This document shows, piece after piece, positions 1-10,665 of a DNA stretch of 64,000 bases (position 1 is the stretch's first letter; each line of letters begins with the position of its first letter). A program made the position numbers and the translations under genes. This DNA is from Rhipidocladum racemiflorum (Eukaryota; Streptophyta; Magnoliopsida; Poales; Poaceae): NCBI GenBank assembly GCA_036346355.1, contig CM070591.1, forward strand, positions 35,744,392 to 35,808,391, written 5' to 3'. The notes beneath the pieces were generated by a model. It did not search any database and was not told where the DNA came from. It worked only from the letters and a program-made list of their open reading frames with translations.

Positions 1-233
1 CAAAACAGGACCTCCCCATGGCGACGAGCTAGGTCTGATAAATCCTTTCTCCATCAGCTCCTCAAGCTGCTTCTTCATCTCTACCAATTCTTCGGTTGAC
101 ATCTGGTAGGGTCTCTTTGCTATCGGTGCTGTTCCGAGTACTAACTCAATCACAAACTCTATGTCTCTGTCCGGCGGCATACCCGGTAAATCTCCACGAA
201 AGACATTAGGGTACTTATTCACCACTGGAACAT
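1..233 (-). pseudogene. Ty3/gypsy pol fragment (start of RT domain)
   Basis: The minus strand reads without a stop through the connection from protease to reverse transcriptase of a Ty3/gypsy polyprotein. It contains FRGDLPGMPPDRDIEF, then KRPYQMSTEELVEMKKQLEE and EKGFIRPSSSPWGGPVL, the conserved opening of gypsy RT. The catalytic YxDD box would lie left of the window. The reading frame ends at the LTR that begins at 234 on the opposite strand, so this is probably the target into which that LTR element inserted. It resembles plant chromovirus-type RT. Whether the element is intact outside the window cannot be seen. Confidence 0.85.
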
Positions 234-1194
234 TGTAACACCCCAATTTTTGCTTTTCATGAATTTAATTTAAATTTTGCACTTTGGTGAAGTTTTGGAA
301 TTTATTTGGATTTAATTTGAATTTATTCCCTTTTGAAATAATTAAAGAATTAAGATTTACAAATAAAATTTTGTTGGAAATATTTTATTTGAGTCCAAAA
401 TGTCTCAAAGTATTTTCCAGAATTTTTCTCGAATTTTTTTGATTAATTTACTATTTTTCTTGAATTATTTGAATTTCTAGAAATTATTTTAATTATTTAA
501 TCGCTGAGTGGGTTTTACTGTTCATGCGACCGAGCCCAACTCAGACTCAAGTCCGAGTCTGACTCGAACCCGACCTAAGCCTAATCACGTTACCGTTGGA
601 TCAAGATCCAACGGCCAGCATCGTGCCACGTCGCCCACGTGGGGTTCGGGCCGAACCCGTTCGCCCCATGCGATCTTTGCCGTTGATCGCGCCATGTGGA
701 CGGCTAGGATGCATCCACATCACCCTCTCCGTGTCACCGCCGGACTCCGCCGTCGCCCGCGTGTGGGCCTCGGTTTCCGTGAGTTTCACGGAAGCCGAGA
801 CCCCTATTTAATGCACTCCGCCGCCATCACGCTCTCCTCTTCCGTGCGCACCCGTAGCCCAAGCTAGCTGAGGTCAAGTCGTCGCCGTTCGCCCGTGAGA
901 GCTCGCCGAAGTTGGAGGTGAAGCCCGCCGTGGTTTTCCGCCGTTCGCCGGCGCGTCAGCCGTCCTCCGCCGTCACCGAGTCCAGATCCGAAACCCTCGC
1001 GTCGAGGCGCACCCGTGGAGACCACTCACCCCGCCAGAGCACGCCTTAAACGCCGTTGGCCGTGTCGTCGTCCCCAGCTCCGGCCAGCCAGCTCCGCCGT
1101 GGACATTGCCGACCTCGCGAGCTTCGTGCACCGTCCGATCAAGATCCGAGGGCCCAGATTCGTCCACGTTGCCAGAAGGTAATTTCCATGTTTC

Positions 1195-1610
1195 GGTTTT
1201 AGATCTGTTTTCAACCGTTGGATCTAGATCCAACGGTTTAGATCATGCCACGTCGCCCGTAATCGCACCGTGCTTGGATCTAGATCTCAGCCGTTAGATC
1301 TAAATCGTACGGTTAGGGTCTAGATCTCAGCCGTTGGATCTAGATCTCAGTCGTTAGATCTAGATCTTACGGTTAGGGTTAACCCGCGTTGTAGCATTAG
1401 ATGTAATCTCAGCCGTTCGATCGAAATTGAACGGCGTAGATCGTGCCACGTGTCGCGCGCCGGGACATGCCGCATCGCCCCATGACGCGGTGAAACCCGA
1501 TCCAATCGTAGCCGTCTGATCAATCGTGACGGGCTCGATCGAGCCACGTTACCTCAAACGCAGCACGGCCCAGATTCGACCGGGCCGTTGATTTTCAAAT
1601 CAACGGCCGA
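1195..1610. repeat. CCGTTGGATC palindrome array
   Basis: Variants of CCGTTGGATCTAGATC recur many times in this part of the LTR. Near 1215-1240 two copies meet head to head to give a perfect 26-bp palindrome, an AACCGTTGGATC arm, TA, then its complement. A near-perfect copy lies at about 592-613, and related copies occur in the sister solo LTR near 29808, 30325 and 30419. The role is unknown; binding sites or hairpin-forming sequence are possible. Confidence 0.7.
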
Positions 1611-2275
1611 GATCTAGCCACGCGGCGCGGAGCCGAATCCGGCCAGCGTCGGTCATGTCGCCGCCGACGCCACACGTGACGCCGGGCGGCTTCGCTGCAG
1701 TCACGGGCCGCCAACGGGCTCCATGACGCCACGGGGCCCGCGTGTCGGGCCTGCGGTGGCCGAGGCGCGCGTGACGCTGGCCGACGTCACCCGAGGGGTC
1801 CCACTTGTCAGTGAGACACGTGCCCGTGGGCGGGTCCATGGTGAGCCGAACCCGAGCCGTGGGCCTAGTCCATGGACCCGCTGACGTCATGCTGACGCAA
1901 TAATTCGATTTTTCAATAGAAAAGTAATTCAGTTGAAATTCAAATTCATGCTGACGTCATGCTGACGTCATAAATTGGATTTTTCAATAGGAAAATAAAT
2001 GAATTAATTCGGTTTATTGATTTATTTGAATTTTCAAACTTCATACGCTTATAACTTTTGCATTTCAACTCCGATTTGAGTGATTCCAATTTCTAAATTT
2101 TCATAAAATTGAGATCTACTTAAATATGAATGTTAATTAATTTTTGAATATGACATTTTCTCTGTTATTATTTAATTAATAGATTCTTTAAACTTTAAAC
2201 AATTATAACTATTGCATTTTAACTCCGATTTGGGCGATTCAAATTTCTAAAAATTTGTAAAATTATGCTCTTTCT

Positions 2276-2518
2276 GTTTATGGACTTTATTTGATGTTTT
2301 GAGCAATGTGTGTGTACTATTTTATTTATTTATTGCTATATGCACGCATCTAAAACACTTTATTTGATGTTTTGAGCAATGTTTATGGACTTTATTTGAT
2401 GTTTTGAGCAATGTGTGTGTACAATGTTTTGAGATCTACGTTGAAGTACCCGAGGGCTTCGAAGGTGAAGTGTTGACCCAGGAGCCAGCTCAAGATCAAG
2501 AACAAGTACTTGTTGAAG
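2276..2518 (+). other. LTR-embedded exon A (hydrophobic then acidic ORF)
   Basis: The 3' part (about 2438-2518) encodes an acidic stretch containing VEVPEGFEGEVLTQ and ends at GAAG^GCAAGTT, a consensus GC-type splice donor at 2519-2520. It is homologous to the segments at 28907-29053 and 20311-20458 on the minus strand. The upstream part, which in the sister LTR starts at an ATG and encodes a hydrophobic run, is disturbed here by three copies of a 25-bp motif (2284, 2357 and 2389), so this copy has lost a clean start. Function unknown. Confidence 0.5.
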
Positions 2519-4672
2519 GCAAGTTATGCTTTGACCATATTGATCCCATTTTTGAAATCTATTTGATTTAAATTATTGCATGCTAATTCAATTAGAAAAT
2601 GTTTTAAATTATTTCTGGGAATTAGATAAATGCCAAATTGCAGTATGACACCTTGACTATTTAATTATGTGCCATGAACCCTTGTCACCCTAGTTGTGGA
2701 ATATTTAGTTGAACATTATTAAATTGCCAACATGGGTAAGTAGACCGTTGTAGTTTAATGCTTAGACCTTTCACGTAGTCATGACATGATTTTTGGATAA
2801 TTACATGTTAATATTGACTTAATGAGATATGGAACATGTTTTTGAGAAGTGCCAGGTGTTATTGATGTTGTTATCAATGGCACGTGGTGCATGGTAATCA
2901 ACTGGGGTTTGATAAATAGATTTTGATCGGGCCATGTGGCAAGAATGATCGGGTGGGCCAGTTGTGGCACCGGGGAATTTGATTTGGTTCTTCGGGTAGT
3001 CTTGCCCTGGTCACCCTAAGGACTTAACCTTGCAAGCCTTTGAACTGAGTTGATCGTGCAACCACATGTCTGTAATGGGACGGACCTAGTTGATTACGTT
3101 GCTAATAACGTACCTGTGGGACCTCGGGGTGTCAACTATACCTTTTGTGTAATTGTACGGGGGAGCGTACCGGGGCTGCGGCCAGGTACCCATCTAACGG
3201 TTTATTGGCCTAGACTTCGCCTTTGCTAAGGGAAGGGTTAGTGCACAACAACCGGGGAGGCCCACTTGTACTGTTAGAGGTTTCCGAAAGACTTTGTTAC
3301 GGACACTCGCCTTTGTGGTGTTTGGCTGTATCTTGTGGGTAAAGTGCATAACCTCTGCAGAGTGTAAAATCTATTCGAATAGCCGCGTCCGCGGCACTGG
3401 ACATTGCTCGGGAATTACAGTCAAGGGTTAGACTTTTATGAAAATTAACTTGAACTTGGAAAGTTTGGTCGGGTTAAATGATGACATTGATGGAAATGTG
3501 GATTAGGAAAGGGAAGGATGTTTACTTAACTCCTGGAAAAGTTATTGATAATATCTTTACCTTTACTGCTTTCGAAACTACTTATGCTACTTGTTAAACG
3601 TTGTTTTACTGCAAATGTACCTGTTAGCCTATCCTTGAGCTGAGCCATGCATGTAGAATATTAGTTTGCATTCTGTGCATGACTTGTTTGAAGGGAATAT
3701 GCCCTAGATCAATCATGGTGATGATTGTAATACATCTTTGTTCATGAAATTATGATAACTTTGTTTATCGGTTCCCTGAATATATGTTATGACTTTGTTC
3801 ATTGGATACGATCTGATTGCGAAACACATTGTCAAGTGACATTATTCTAAATGGGTCCCTGATCCATATCATTACGAGGAGCGGTGATGATTTGATTAGC
3901 ACATTTATTGGTTGATGGTAATGTTTCACATACCATAGATATGGAGATATCGAACCAATAAATATGGACACATGTTGGAGAACATGGGTAGTCGGACAAG
4001 ACCCACTCCGAGACGTTGTGAGTTGTTATCTATTATAGTGCCATCAGCGTATAGTCTCGAGTGGTACGCCTATATGGTCCTTAGACCTGAGATTGTCATG
4101 GATACCTAGCATGTAGACTTGTATGCTTTGGTATCATCAAACGCTACACCGTAACAGGGTAGTCATAAAGATGAATACTAGGTATGCCACGATACATCGC
4201 CAAGGGTGTGATGATCAAGATGGGATTTGCCCCTCCTAGATAACGGGAGAAGATACCTCTGGGCCCCTCGTGTGGATGGATAGGGAAAACGCACGGCCGT
4301 GCTAATGTGACTAAGGAGTTAGTCATGGTTTGTATCCATCACCTTTGCCGAGAGAAGTGGTCGAGCTATCAACAAGGGTGGCGCGCATCTCGCCTTGAGC
4401 TTGACTGGTATCGTGTGGAAAAAGGGATCGGTATGAGAGTGTATCAAAGGTTCAGCCGAATATTGATTCTGTGCATTCGGGGGTCAATACGTATTGCTAG
4501 GTGCCGCTGTTGATCAATGAATTGGAAACGGGTTCCAGATTCATGTCCGACTTGCACTGAACCTAACGGGTCACACACTTAACGAGTTGGAATAGGATTG
4601 ACGGGTTTTTGTGCGTGGATGAGATCCGCGTTGGAGATGGAAACCTAGCGGGCTTCGACCCACTAGCGTGTT

Positions 4673-4679
4673 TATAAAA
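4673..4679 (+). promoter_or_regulatory. TATA box of copia LTR
   Basis: TATAAAA sits about two thirds into the copia LTR, at the position matching TATATAA in the sister copies at 10397 and 50534. Transcription would be expected to start some 30 bases downstream. Confidence 0.55.
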
Positions 4680-4870
4680 GGCGAGGCAAGGAACAGTGCA
4701 CAAAAAGAACCCTTACCACGTTCAGCCGCCGTGCGTCCCTCCTGCTCTCCAGAAACCCTAGCTGTGTGGCGAGGTGCTAGCACACCCCGCACGGTGTTCC
4801 TGCTCGGGACGTGTGGATACCGGTAGAGGCGCTGCCGCTCGCGGACGCGCTGGACGGCGAACACTCGGTA

Positions 4871-4931
4871 GAGGTCGGCGACCACTCGGGCGAGGTTGGC
4901 GACCACTCGGACGAGGTCGGCGACCACTCGG
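4871..4931 (+). repeat. 21-bp tandem repeat in copia LTR
   Basis: Three units starting GAGGTCGGCGACCACTCGG at 4871, 4892 and 4913 give a 21-bp period, so any reading frame through them is preserved. The homologous copia LTR at 9444-10819 has a different 21-bp unit at the corresponding place. Confidence 0.75.
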
Positions 4932-5101
4932 TGCCAATTGGGAGGTGATCGACTACTTCCTCAACGGGCGTATCTGCTTCCGCTGCATCTGCGTGTCAAG
5001 GGTAACGATCTGTGATCCTTTACTTGCATGTGATCTTGGGTGTTCACGGTAGAAATTTTGATTTTATGCTCGCGTAGCCTACCGGTTACCCCAACATTGT
5101 T

Positions 5102-5116
5102 GAGTACCAAGTACTC
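5102..5116 (+). other. GAGTAC/GTACTC inverted repeat
   Basis: GAGTAC, CAA, GTACTC forms a perfect six-base-pair stem with a three-base loop, 23 bases before the acceptor AG of exon B. The same inverted repeat stands before exon B in three other LTRs (27745-27759, 43621-43638 and 61727-61741). It lies immediately after the TSD of the nested copia LTR. Confidence 0.75.
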
Positions 5117-5139
5117 ACCCTTGCCACAAACAACATCAG

Positions 5140-5198
5140 TTGAAGGAGAAGCGACGCTAGCCTTGGAGGAGGAACTTCAGGAGGAGCCGTCTACTTAG
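5140..5198 (+). other. LTR-embedded exon B (acidic tail with stop)
   Basis: After the acceptor-like CAACATCAG, 59 bases encode an acidic tail (ALEEELQEEPST) and a TAG stop at 5196-5198. The length is 2 modulo 3, so it joins in frame to the phase-1 end of exon A at 2518. The homologous segment at 27662-27720 also has 59 bases and encodes ALEEELQEEPPT. Protein-level conservation between the copies supports coding. Confidence 0.5.
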
Positions 5199-5487
5199 GG
5201 AGAGAGCCAAGTCAGTTGCCTGTGGTATACTGGATGGTGCCATGTTGATGCTTTTATTCCGCTGCAATTTATTTCCTTAATAAGTTTTCGCCTTGTGTGG
5301 CGTACTCTTGTAACTTGACCATAAGGTCGAGCAACCAGTTTGGTTATCTTAATTAAAGTACTTTATTACTATCGGTGTGTATGATTGTGATATTTATTGA
5401 TGTTGAGACTGTGTGCACTAGCGTGATCCTGGACTAGTGCTGAATACACAGAGGGTCCGGATTTGCAAATTCAGGTCCCGACAGAGG

Positions 5488-5500
5488 TGGTATCAGAGCC
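5488..5500 (+). other. Primer-binding site, initiator-Met tRNA type
   Basis: TGGTATCAGAGCC begins four bases after the LTR end. This is the usual plant PBS complementary to the 3' end of initiator methionine tRNA, and it fixes the element as plus-strand with its LTR on the left. Confidence 0.92.
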
Positions 5501-5583
5501 ATACTAACAGTAGGCTCACCCATAGTTAGAATGGCCGAAGTGAGGATAAAACTTATTTTCTAAAGTTAAAATTTGACAAGACA

Positions 5584-6345
5584 ATGAATGAACTCTTGAC
5601 TTATCCCCTTCTTTCTTGTTCATACCCCTTGCTGAGTTCTTTCTGTCTCCCCTTCGATTTTAAAATGTTGCGTTCTTACGTGAACGTCTTTTGGCAGATG
5701 ATGATGAAGAACAACTACGCCGAACGTGAGGGAGGCTACGCTACCGAGTTGTGGCGTATGCTGCAGTTGCTTGGAGGCTTCGAGAGACCGCTCTACCGAG
5801 GGACCACCATCGTGCAGGCAGGACTGGTCATAGGATGGGATGTCAAGATGACAGTGTATGCTCGAGAGAAGATGAAGTTCAGTCGTCCTTTTCACTTCAC
5901 AGCCAGGAGGTCTACATTTGAGGTGGGAATCCAGGAGGTGTCTTGTCGAGCGATGCAGCAGATTGCTCGCACTTACTCCAGAGAGCTGGAAGGCACAGTA
6001 TTCCGTCACCACCCACGCCGAGATAGCAGAGCTCAGCGGAGCTGGTAGAAGATGAGGATGCTACCGTCACACACTTGGCCAGATTCGTCGTCACCCAGGA
6101 GGAGCTTATCGACGACACAGTCCAGGAGTTGATGAAGGCTCGCGAATAGGACGAGGAAGGGAAAAAGCACCTAGAGAATGCTCGTGAGTACATCGCATAT
6201 GCTGTGGAGAGGATCAGAGAGCCGAGACCGCCTTTGTATGGGCAGGGGCGAGCCGTGTTGGAGTTGGATGCCCTGCACCGGAGGAACCAAAGACTGAAAG
6301 CAGGAGCACCACCAAAGACCACAACCAGATCCTGAACCTAAGGAT
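5584..6345 (+). pseudogene. Leader ORF upstream of gag (unnamed)
   Basis: Between the PBS and gag lies a decayed ORF of roughly 220 residues. The first part (to about 6010) includes WRMLQLLGGFERPLYRGTT and SYRELEGTVFRHH-like text. After a frameshift near 6010 the frame continues through THLARFVVTQEELIDDTVQ and ENAREYIAYAVERI. A TAG at 6147-6149 interrupts it where Gln would be expected. A related segment occurs in the leader of another element at 44640-44850 (MMRRAGFTEPLGYL). Grass gypsy elements often carry a conserved ORF of this kind before gag, but I cannot assign a function. Confidence 0.55.
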
Positions 6346-6735
6346 GATGCCACTTCTTCGACTACTGCTGTTGTGGGGCATGGCGATCGCTTCGCGCCTA
6401 TGCCGCCGCACCTGCCGCAAGGAGGCAATGGAGGTTTTCTTGACGAGTGAGCGTAGGTTTTGCAGTTGAGACTCCTTCGTCGAGTCGCATTATAGAATAA
6501 AGAGTCACCCTTAGAGGCGTTAGACTCCAGTGTGTTAGTCAATTTGGATTTTCATTGCTTGCTAAGTGTGCAGTATGTGTTGCAAGGCCCTTAGGTATTG
6601 TAAGCAACTATACCAAGTTATTATGGATTAGTTAATAAAAATGAATTTTGAGTTACACTTTTTCCCCGCATAAGTTTCTCTATTACTTGTCTACTCTTAT
6701 TCCCTCTCGTCTCTAAAACTTGGAGCAATTGATAG

Positions 6736-7690
6736 ATGGTGAACACCCGCGGAAACCTTGGAGGCAATGGGAGTGGATCTCGCCCAGCTGGGAACCCTAA
6801 TGATGGAGCACCTGCACCCCAACTAGCACCACCAGTAGACATGCAGAACTTTGGAGCCTTTCTCGCTGCACAGACCCAGCTAATGCATGCCATGATGCAG
6901 CAGATGCAGCACGTCACTGCTCAGGCCACCACTAATCAAGTCAATCAAGGACAACGTCAGGCTCAAGGTTGTCAGAGTTCATGAGGACTCATCCACCCAC
7001 ATTCTCTGGGAATGCCAATCCACTGGAGGTGGATGATTGGCTAAGGTCAATTTAGAGGAAGCTGCATATTACCCAATGTGTGGGAAATGAGAGGGTACTC
7101 TACGCCTCTCATCAATTGGAAGGAACCACAACAGAGTGGTGGGAGAACTTCTGCGCCACGCGGGTGAACCCACAGGACATCACCTGGGAGGAATTTACCG
7201 CTGCATTTCGCCAGCATCATGTGCCAGAAGGAATAATGGACTTAAAGAAGGAAGAATTCAGGGCACTGAAGCAAGGTAACCAACCAGTGTCTGAGTATCT
7301 GAACAAGTTCACACAGCTTGCACGCTACGCACCTGAAGACGTAGCGACGGACAAGGCCAGATAGTCTCGCTTCATGGAGGGACTGAACTTAGGACTGCAG
7401 GTGGGACTGATCACCCACACCTTCCCCGACTTTCAAGAGCTTGTAAACAAGGCGCTCATTCTTGAGGACAAGCGTAAGGAACTGGATGAGAACCGGACGC
7501 ACAGAATGCAACAGCAGGGATCACACCAGGGAGCGCAGCAGTGTTTGAGGGTTGCGCCGAATCAGTTTTTCAGATTCCAGCCGCAGAATGCAACGAGGAC
7601 ACCGTCGCCAACACCGAGACCCGTCAACCAGAATTATCAGACCCCAGCTCCAGCCAGAAATGCCGCTTCAGGCAGTCAACAGGGGAAGTT
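6736..7690 (+). pseudogene. Gag of the Del/Tekay-like element, broken
   Basis: The start MVNTRGNLGGNGSGSRPAG at 6736 and the following capsid region are typical of plant chromovirus Gag: ASHQLEGTTTEWWENF, EFTAAFRQHHVPEGIMDLK, FRALKQGNQPVSEYLNKFT. The frame breaks near 6984, reopens before 7080, and is stopped by TAG at 7362-7364 before the SRFMEGLNLGLQ motif, where the family has Gln. The tail is Gln/Pro rich. No CCHC zinc knuckle, protease or pol follows, because at about 7690 the sequence switches to copia. The gene is dead and truncated. Confidence 0.85.
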
Positions 7691-9423
7691 CGAGAATCAC
7701 ATGAACATGTTCAAGCTGCCACTGAACCATCACATGATGTACAAAATGTTGTACAACATGTGGAAGAGACACCAGCCCTACGTAGGTCGGGGAGGCCGCA
7801 TCATGAACCTATAAGATATGGACATGAGATATTATTGTTGGACAATGATGAGCCCACGACTTATGAAGAAGCCATGATGGACTCAAACTCCGAAAAATGG
7901 CTTAGAGCCATGAGATCCGAAATTCAATCATGCATGACAATCAAGTTTGGAACTTGGTCGATCCTCCTGATGGTGTAAAAACCATAGAATGCAAATGGAT
8001 TTTCAAGAAGAAGACAGACGTAGATGGAAATGTTCAGATCTATAAGGCACGGTTGGTGGCAAAGGATTTCAAACAAGTTCAAGGAATTGACTATGATGAA
8101 ACTTTCTCACCGGTAGCCATGCTCAAGTCTGTCCGGATCATTTTAGCAATTGCTGCATATTCGATTATGAAATATGGCCGATGGACGTCAAAATAGCTTT
8201 CCTTAATGGGAATCTATCTGTGGATGTATACATGATACAACCTGTGGGTTTTGTTGATCCTAAAAATGCTAAACAGATATGCAAGCTTCAGATATCCATT
8301 TATGGGTTAAAGCAAGCATCTTGGAGTTTGGAACATTCGTTTTGATGAAGTGGTCAAAGGATTTGGCTTTTTCAAAAATGAAGAAGAGCCTTGTGTTTAC
8401 AAGAAGGCTAGTGGGAGCGCACTTGTGTTTCTGATCTTGTATGTGGATGACATATTATTGATCGGGAATGATATTCCTATGCTTGAAGACGTTAAGACTT
8501 CGTTGAAAAGGAGTTTCTCAATGAAGGACTTGGGAGAAGCATGTTATATCTTGGGCATAAAGATCTATAGAAATAGATCAAAAAGGTTGATAGGATTAAG
8601 CCAGGAAACGTATATTGACAAAGTATTGAAAAGATTCAATATGCATGAATCTAAGAGAGGTTTCATGCCAATGTCACATGGCATCAGTCTAAGCAAGAAT
8701 CAGTCTCCTTCGACAGCTAATGAGCGAGACAGGATGAGCAAGATTCCATATGCTTCGGCTATTGGATCTATCATGTATGCCATGATCTGTACGCGCCCAG
8801 ATGTCTCGTATGCTCTAAGTGTCACAATTAGATACCAAGCGGATCCCAGTGATGGTCATTGGATAGCCGTGAAAAACATCATAAAGTACTTGAGAAGAAC
8901 TAAGGGTATGTTCCTAGTCTTTGGAGGTGAGGAAGAACTCGTTGTAAAAGGTTACACCGATGCAAGCTTCCAAACTGACAAAGATAATTTTAGATCACAA
9001 TCCGGTTTTGTGTTTACACTAAATGGAGGAGCAATAAGCTGGAAGAGTTCCAAGCAAAGCACGGTGGGTGACTCTACGACAGAAGCGGAGTACATTGCGG
9101 CTTCAGATGCCGCAAAAGAAGCTGTATGGATAAAGAAGTTTATCTCAGAGCTTGGTGTGGTCGCTAGTGCCTCTAGTCCAATGGACATCTATTGCGATAA
9201 TAGTGGTGCCATTGCACAAGCAAAAGAGACTAGATCACACCAGAAGTCCAAACATATACTCCGACGCTTTCACCTTATTCGCGAGATTGTGGATAGAGGT
9301 GACATGAAGATATGCAAAGTACATACGAAAGCCAATGTGGCTGATCCGTTGACAAAGCCACTGCCACAGCCTAAGCATGAGGCGCACACGAGGTCTATTG
9401 GTATTAGATACTTAATTGATTGA
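7690..9423 (+). pseudogene. Angela-like copia pol fragment (RT and RNase H)
   Basis: The fragment starts in the linker before RT (RRSGRPHHEPIRYGHE), then RT follows (EAMMDSNSEKWLRAMRSEIQ, KWIFKKKTDVDGNVQ, KARLVAKDFKQVQGIDY). One frameshift lies near 7930 and another near 8185; the first catalytic Asp (MDVKIAFLNG) is in the shifted frame. From 8350 to the TGA at 9423 the frame is clean and holds the YVDDILLIGND catalytic box. It also holds a complete copia RNase H with the acidic residues in GYTDASF, TTEAEYIA and IYCDNSGA, and the end motif KANVADPLTKPL. Gag, protease and most of integrase are absent on this side. Not functional. Confidence 0.9.
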
Positions 9424-9426
9424 CTC

Positions 9427-9442
9427 AAGTGCAAGTGGGAGA
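9427..9442 (+). other. Polypurine tract of the copia element
   Basis: AAGTGCAAGTGGGAGA lies directly before the LTR at 9444, where the plus-strand primer for reverse transcription is expected. Confidence 0.75.
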
Positions 9443-10396
9443 TTGTTAGTGTTATGCCCTTGAGCCAATCATATGGATGATTGTAACATGACTATGTTTA
9501 TGAATAATAATATGATTATTGGTCCAATGAATGTATATCATTGTTTTGATCAACAAGTGTGTGACTTGTTTATGAAGCTCTTTACTTATTGATATAATTC
9601 GATAAATATCTCTGATCGAATATCATCGTATAGGACAACGATGAATAGATCAGCACATGTATTGTTCGATGATCATGTTTCATAGATCATGGGATATGGA
9701 GATATCATCAATACATTGTGGACGCATGTTGAAGAACATGTGTTAGATAGACCCACAATGGGACACTGCGAGAATGTTACATTCTTATGTGTCATCAGTG
9801 TATCTCATACATAGTAGATGTATGATCCTTAGACCTGAGATTGTCATATTCCCTACATGTGTAATAGTTTACCTTGGTGTTACCAAACACTATTTCCTAA
9901 CCGGATAGTTATAAAGGTAGCTTTCATGTTCACTATGAAACATGCAGAGGGAAGTGAGCGATCAAGATGGGATTTGCCACTTTGGTGTAACGGAGATATA
10001 TGTCTAGGCCACTCGTGTGATATTATTAAGGAAGTGCATGGCCATGCCGTGATTGAGGGGTCAATCACAACTTATTAATATATCACGGATACGAGAGATG
10101 GATTGAACTGTCAAAGGATGACATACTTCTCGCCTTGAGTTCGATCTTCATATAGTTTGGCAAAGGGATTATTACATCAGTACTTTAATCATGTGTGTTT
10201 GGGAGTTGGCATGCCCTGCAAGGAGCCGCTACCAACTATTGGATTGGATAGAATCCATGTCCAAATGTACGTGAACCTACAGGGTCACACACTTAACGGG
10301 TTGGGACGCATTAATTCGGATTGGATCCGTAATTAATGGATCTCATGGGCTTAGTGCGCAGATGGGCCCTGGCTACTTAGGGTTTCATCTCGTGGC

Positions 10397-10403
10397 TATA
10401 TAA
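10397..10403 (+). promoter_or_regulatory. TATA box of copia LTR
   Basis: TATATAA in the context GGCTATATAAGGAGG, identical in context to the box at 50534-50540 in the sister solo LTR. Confidence 0.7.
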
Positions 10404-10602
10404 GGAGGGGAGGAGGGTGGGCGTGGGAGTCCCCCGTGCGGTTTTTAAGTGCCTCACCCGAAACCCTAGCCACCTCCTCTCGCTGCCCTGCCGAGCGATC
10501 CGGTGCTTGCACACAGACGCACGGAGTCCCATCCCTAGACGTGTGGACTGCTGTGGTGACGCTGCTGCGACTGCGGCGTACGAGGACGATCCGCAACCGG
10601 AC

Positions 10603-10665
10603 GAGGCGTGGACGATCCACGACGAGGCGAGGACGATCCACAGCGAGGCGAGGACGATCCACGAT
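10603..10665 (+). repeat. 21-bp tandem repeat in copia LTR
   Basis: Units beginning GAGGCG(T/A)GGACGATCCAC start at 10603, 10624 and 10645. The unit sequence differs from that in the LTR at 3689-5096 although the period is the same. Confidence 0.75.

Larger units (their letters stand above)
3689..5096 (+). mobile_element. Solo LTR of an Angela-like copia, TSD TTGTT
   Basis: This 1408-bp segment begins TGAAGGGAATATGCCC and ends CTACCGGTTACCCCAACA. It is flanked by a perfect 5-bp duplication TTGTT (3684-3688 and 5097-5101). It is homologous to the copia LTRs at 9444-10819 and 49557-50945, sharing the GATTGTAAtA region, the TATA zone and the ending with GCGTAGCCTACC. It sits inside the giant LTR 234-5483 and therefore is younger. 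A solo LTR arises by recombination between the two LTRs of a full element. Confidence 0.93.
234..5483 (+). repeat. Giant 5' LTR of a Del/Tekay-like gypsy element
   Basis: The LTR opens with TGTAACACCCC and closes with GGTCCCGACA, followed directly by an initiator-Met primer-binding site. It measures 5250 bp, of which 1413 bp are a nested copia solo LTR plus its duplication, so the native length is about 3.8 kb. The solo LTR at 27373-30847 is a close relative on the other strand. The first 1.9 kb is GC-rich and full of CCGTTGGATC palindromes. Two exon-like coding segments lie at about 2276-2518 and 5140-5198. No matching 3' LTR is visible in the window. The Del/Tekay assignment is inferred from LTR length, PBS and gag. 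Confidence 0.85.

Noticed and set aside
508..1890. Several ORFs of 60-119 codons on both strands in the first part of the LTR
   Set aside because: They lie in GC-rich, palindrome-rich LTR sequence, overlap each other in several frames and have no counterpart in the related LTR.
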